Assembly (NCBI GenBank): GCA_016192885.1
Contig: JACPTH010000163.1
Span: 1 to 5,589 of the forward strand
Source: a bacterium
Lineage (GTDB): Bacteria > Muiribacteriota > Ozemobacteria > Ozemobacterales > Ozemobacteraceae
DNA: 5,589 bases
Direction: 5' to 3'
The notes beneath the pieces are model-generated. The model searched no databases. It was not told the origin of the DNA and saw only the letters and a list, made by a program, of their open reading frames with translations. Position numbers and translations under genes: made by a program. Positions 4,888-5,589 of the stretch are shown here, one piece after another; the first letter of the stretch is position 1; the number at the start of each line of letters is the position of its first letter.

Positions 4888-5589
4888 ATGAACGCAAAAA
4901 AGAATTTTCAGTTTTTCATTAGCCGGCGAAAACAACTTCTTCTTTTCGCGGTCGGTTTTCTTTCTCTTCTTTCCGGAGGGTGCATTCAAGAAGAGCTGGT
5001 TATTCCGGTAGCCATGGTAACAGGGCATGTGGTTGTTCCCCCCGCCAAAGACCCGCTTGGAGTCCATATCACCGTAGCGGGAAACAAAGATATTAGCGGA
5101 TATGTAAATGAAAAGGGAGATTTCAAGCTCGAATTTCGAAAACCCGGGCGCTATCTTTTAATCGCAAGAAGCCGCGATTATGACGTTGATTTTGTGTGGG
5201 TTGACGCACTTTTAGAGGAAACCGTAAAGACATCAGACATTGTTTTAAACGAAAAAATAACCGGCGAAGCAAAATGGATCGCAACCATTATCGATTTTCC
5301 CGATTCAAAAAAATTCAGGGTTAAAAGCCTTGACCCAAAATGGGCAACCGACACAACCCCCCTTTACGACGATGGGACGCATAACGATAAGTTCGCGAAT
5401 GACGGAATTTTTACCACCCGAGTTCGGAATCTTCTTACAGGCTCGCAGCTTTATGCCATAGTTTGGACGGACAGCACGGATCATGAAGAGAAAGATCCGC
5501 ATCAAGAAAATGAAAGAAACGGAAAATCTGAAATTATTATTCCCGAACCGCCGATGAAAATTGCTCGCGGCAAAGTAACATCCGCTCTT
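4888..5589 (+). CDS. Lipoprotein with carboxypeptidase-regulatory-like domain (3' end beyond window)
   Basis: The frame is open from ATG at 4888 to the last base of the window, giving 234 residues with no stop, so the gene is truncated by the edge. The N-terminus has basic residues (RRK, 13-15), a hydrophobic core at 16-28 and then LLSGGC with Cys at 32. The lipobox has Ser at -3, slightly off consensus, but is plausible. Residues about 43-108 resemble a carboxypeptidase-regulatory-like beta-sandwich (MVTGHVVVP, GYVNEKGDFKLEF, KPGRYLLIARSRDY). Residues about 125-222 form a second beta-rich module containing LYDDGTHNDKFANDGIFT (159-176), a DDG..D...DG signature seen in beta-sandwich modules of secreted proteins such as the choice-of-anchor X type. 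The start codon is one base after the porin stop (TAAGATG) with no good Shine-Dalgarno, indicating an operon with translational coupling. It is probably a surface or periplasmic partner of the porin; exact role unknown. Confidence 0.85.
   Translation, partial: MNAKKNFQFFISRRKQLLLFAVGFLSLLSGGCIQEELVIPVAMVTGHVVVPPAKDPLGVHITVAGNKDISGYVNEKGDFKLEFRKPGRYLLIARSRDYDVDFVWVDALLEETVKTSDIVLNEKITGEAKWIATIIDFPDSKKFRVKSLDPKWATDTTPLYDDGTHNDKFANDGIFTTRVRNLLTGSQLYAIVWTDSTDHEEKDPHQENERNGKSEIIIPEPPMKIARGKVTSAL

Noticed and set aside
5305..5505. Minus-strand frame of 66 codons near the right edge
   Set aside because: It is antisense to the second lipoprotein, whose 234-codon open frame has a signal peptide and domain patterns.

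Overview
The window looks like chromosomal DNA of a diderm (outer-membrane-bearing) bacterium of moderate GC, probably from an uncultivated lineage. The main pointer is a 734-residue exported protein with an N-terminal SLH domain, a short coiled coil and a long beta-rich region ending in phenylalanine. This is the plan of SLH-type outer-membrane porins that tether the outer membrane to the cell wall in lineages such as Negativicutes, Deinococcus, Cyanobacteria and several candidate phyla. The intergenic DNA is crowded with palindromic dispersed repeats of the REP/MITE kind. No finer taxonomy can be supported from the sequence alone.

Layout: (1) 1-92 is non-coding and carries a 35-bp hairpin repeat. 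(2) 163-1743, minus strand, encodes a multidomain surface lipoprotein with three carboxypeptidase-regulatory-like (transthyretin-fold) domains around two Ig/PKD-like domains. Its last domain seems cut short by a single-base frameshift near 165; removing that base carries the reading on to 93. (3) 1744-2681 is a 938-bp gene-free divergent spacer. From left to right it holds a minus-strand terminator-like hairpin, a second copy of the 35-bp repeat in opposite orientation, an inverted REP-like pair bounded by an 11-bp inverted repeat, a ~326-bp imperfect palindrome bounded by 16-bp direct repeats, a small ATTCTG repeat cluster, and an inverted repeat just before the next gene. (4) 2682-4886, plus strand, is the SLH porin. 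(5) 4888 to the window end, plus strand, is a second lipoprotein, separated by one base from the porin stop codon and cut by the window edge.

All three genes encode envelope proteins. The porin and the downstream lipoprotein almost certainly form an operon. The two lipoproteins share carboxypeptidase-regulatory-like modules, so this is plausibly a locus for surface and outer-membrane structure. No enzyme, defence module, CRISPR array, transposase or RNA gene is visible. The most unusual content is the layered repeat architecture of the divergent spacer and the near-identical inverted repeats that bracket the minus-strand lipoprotein gene.
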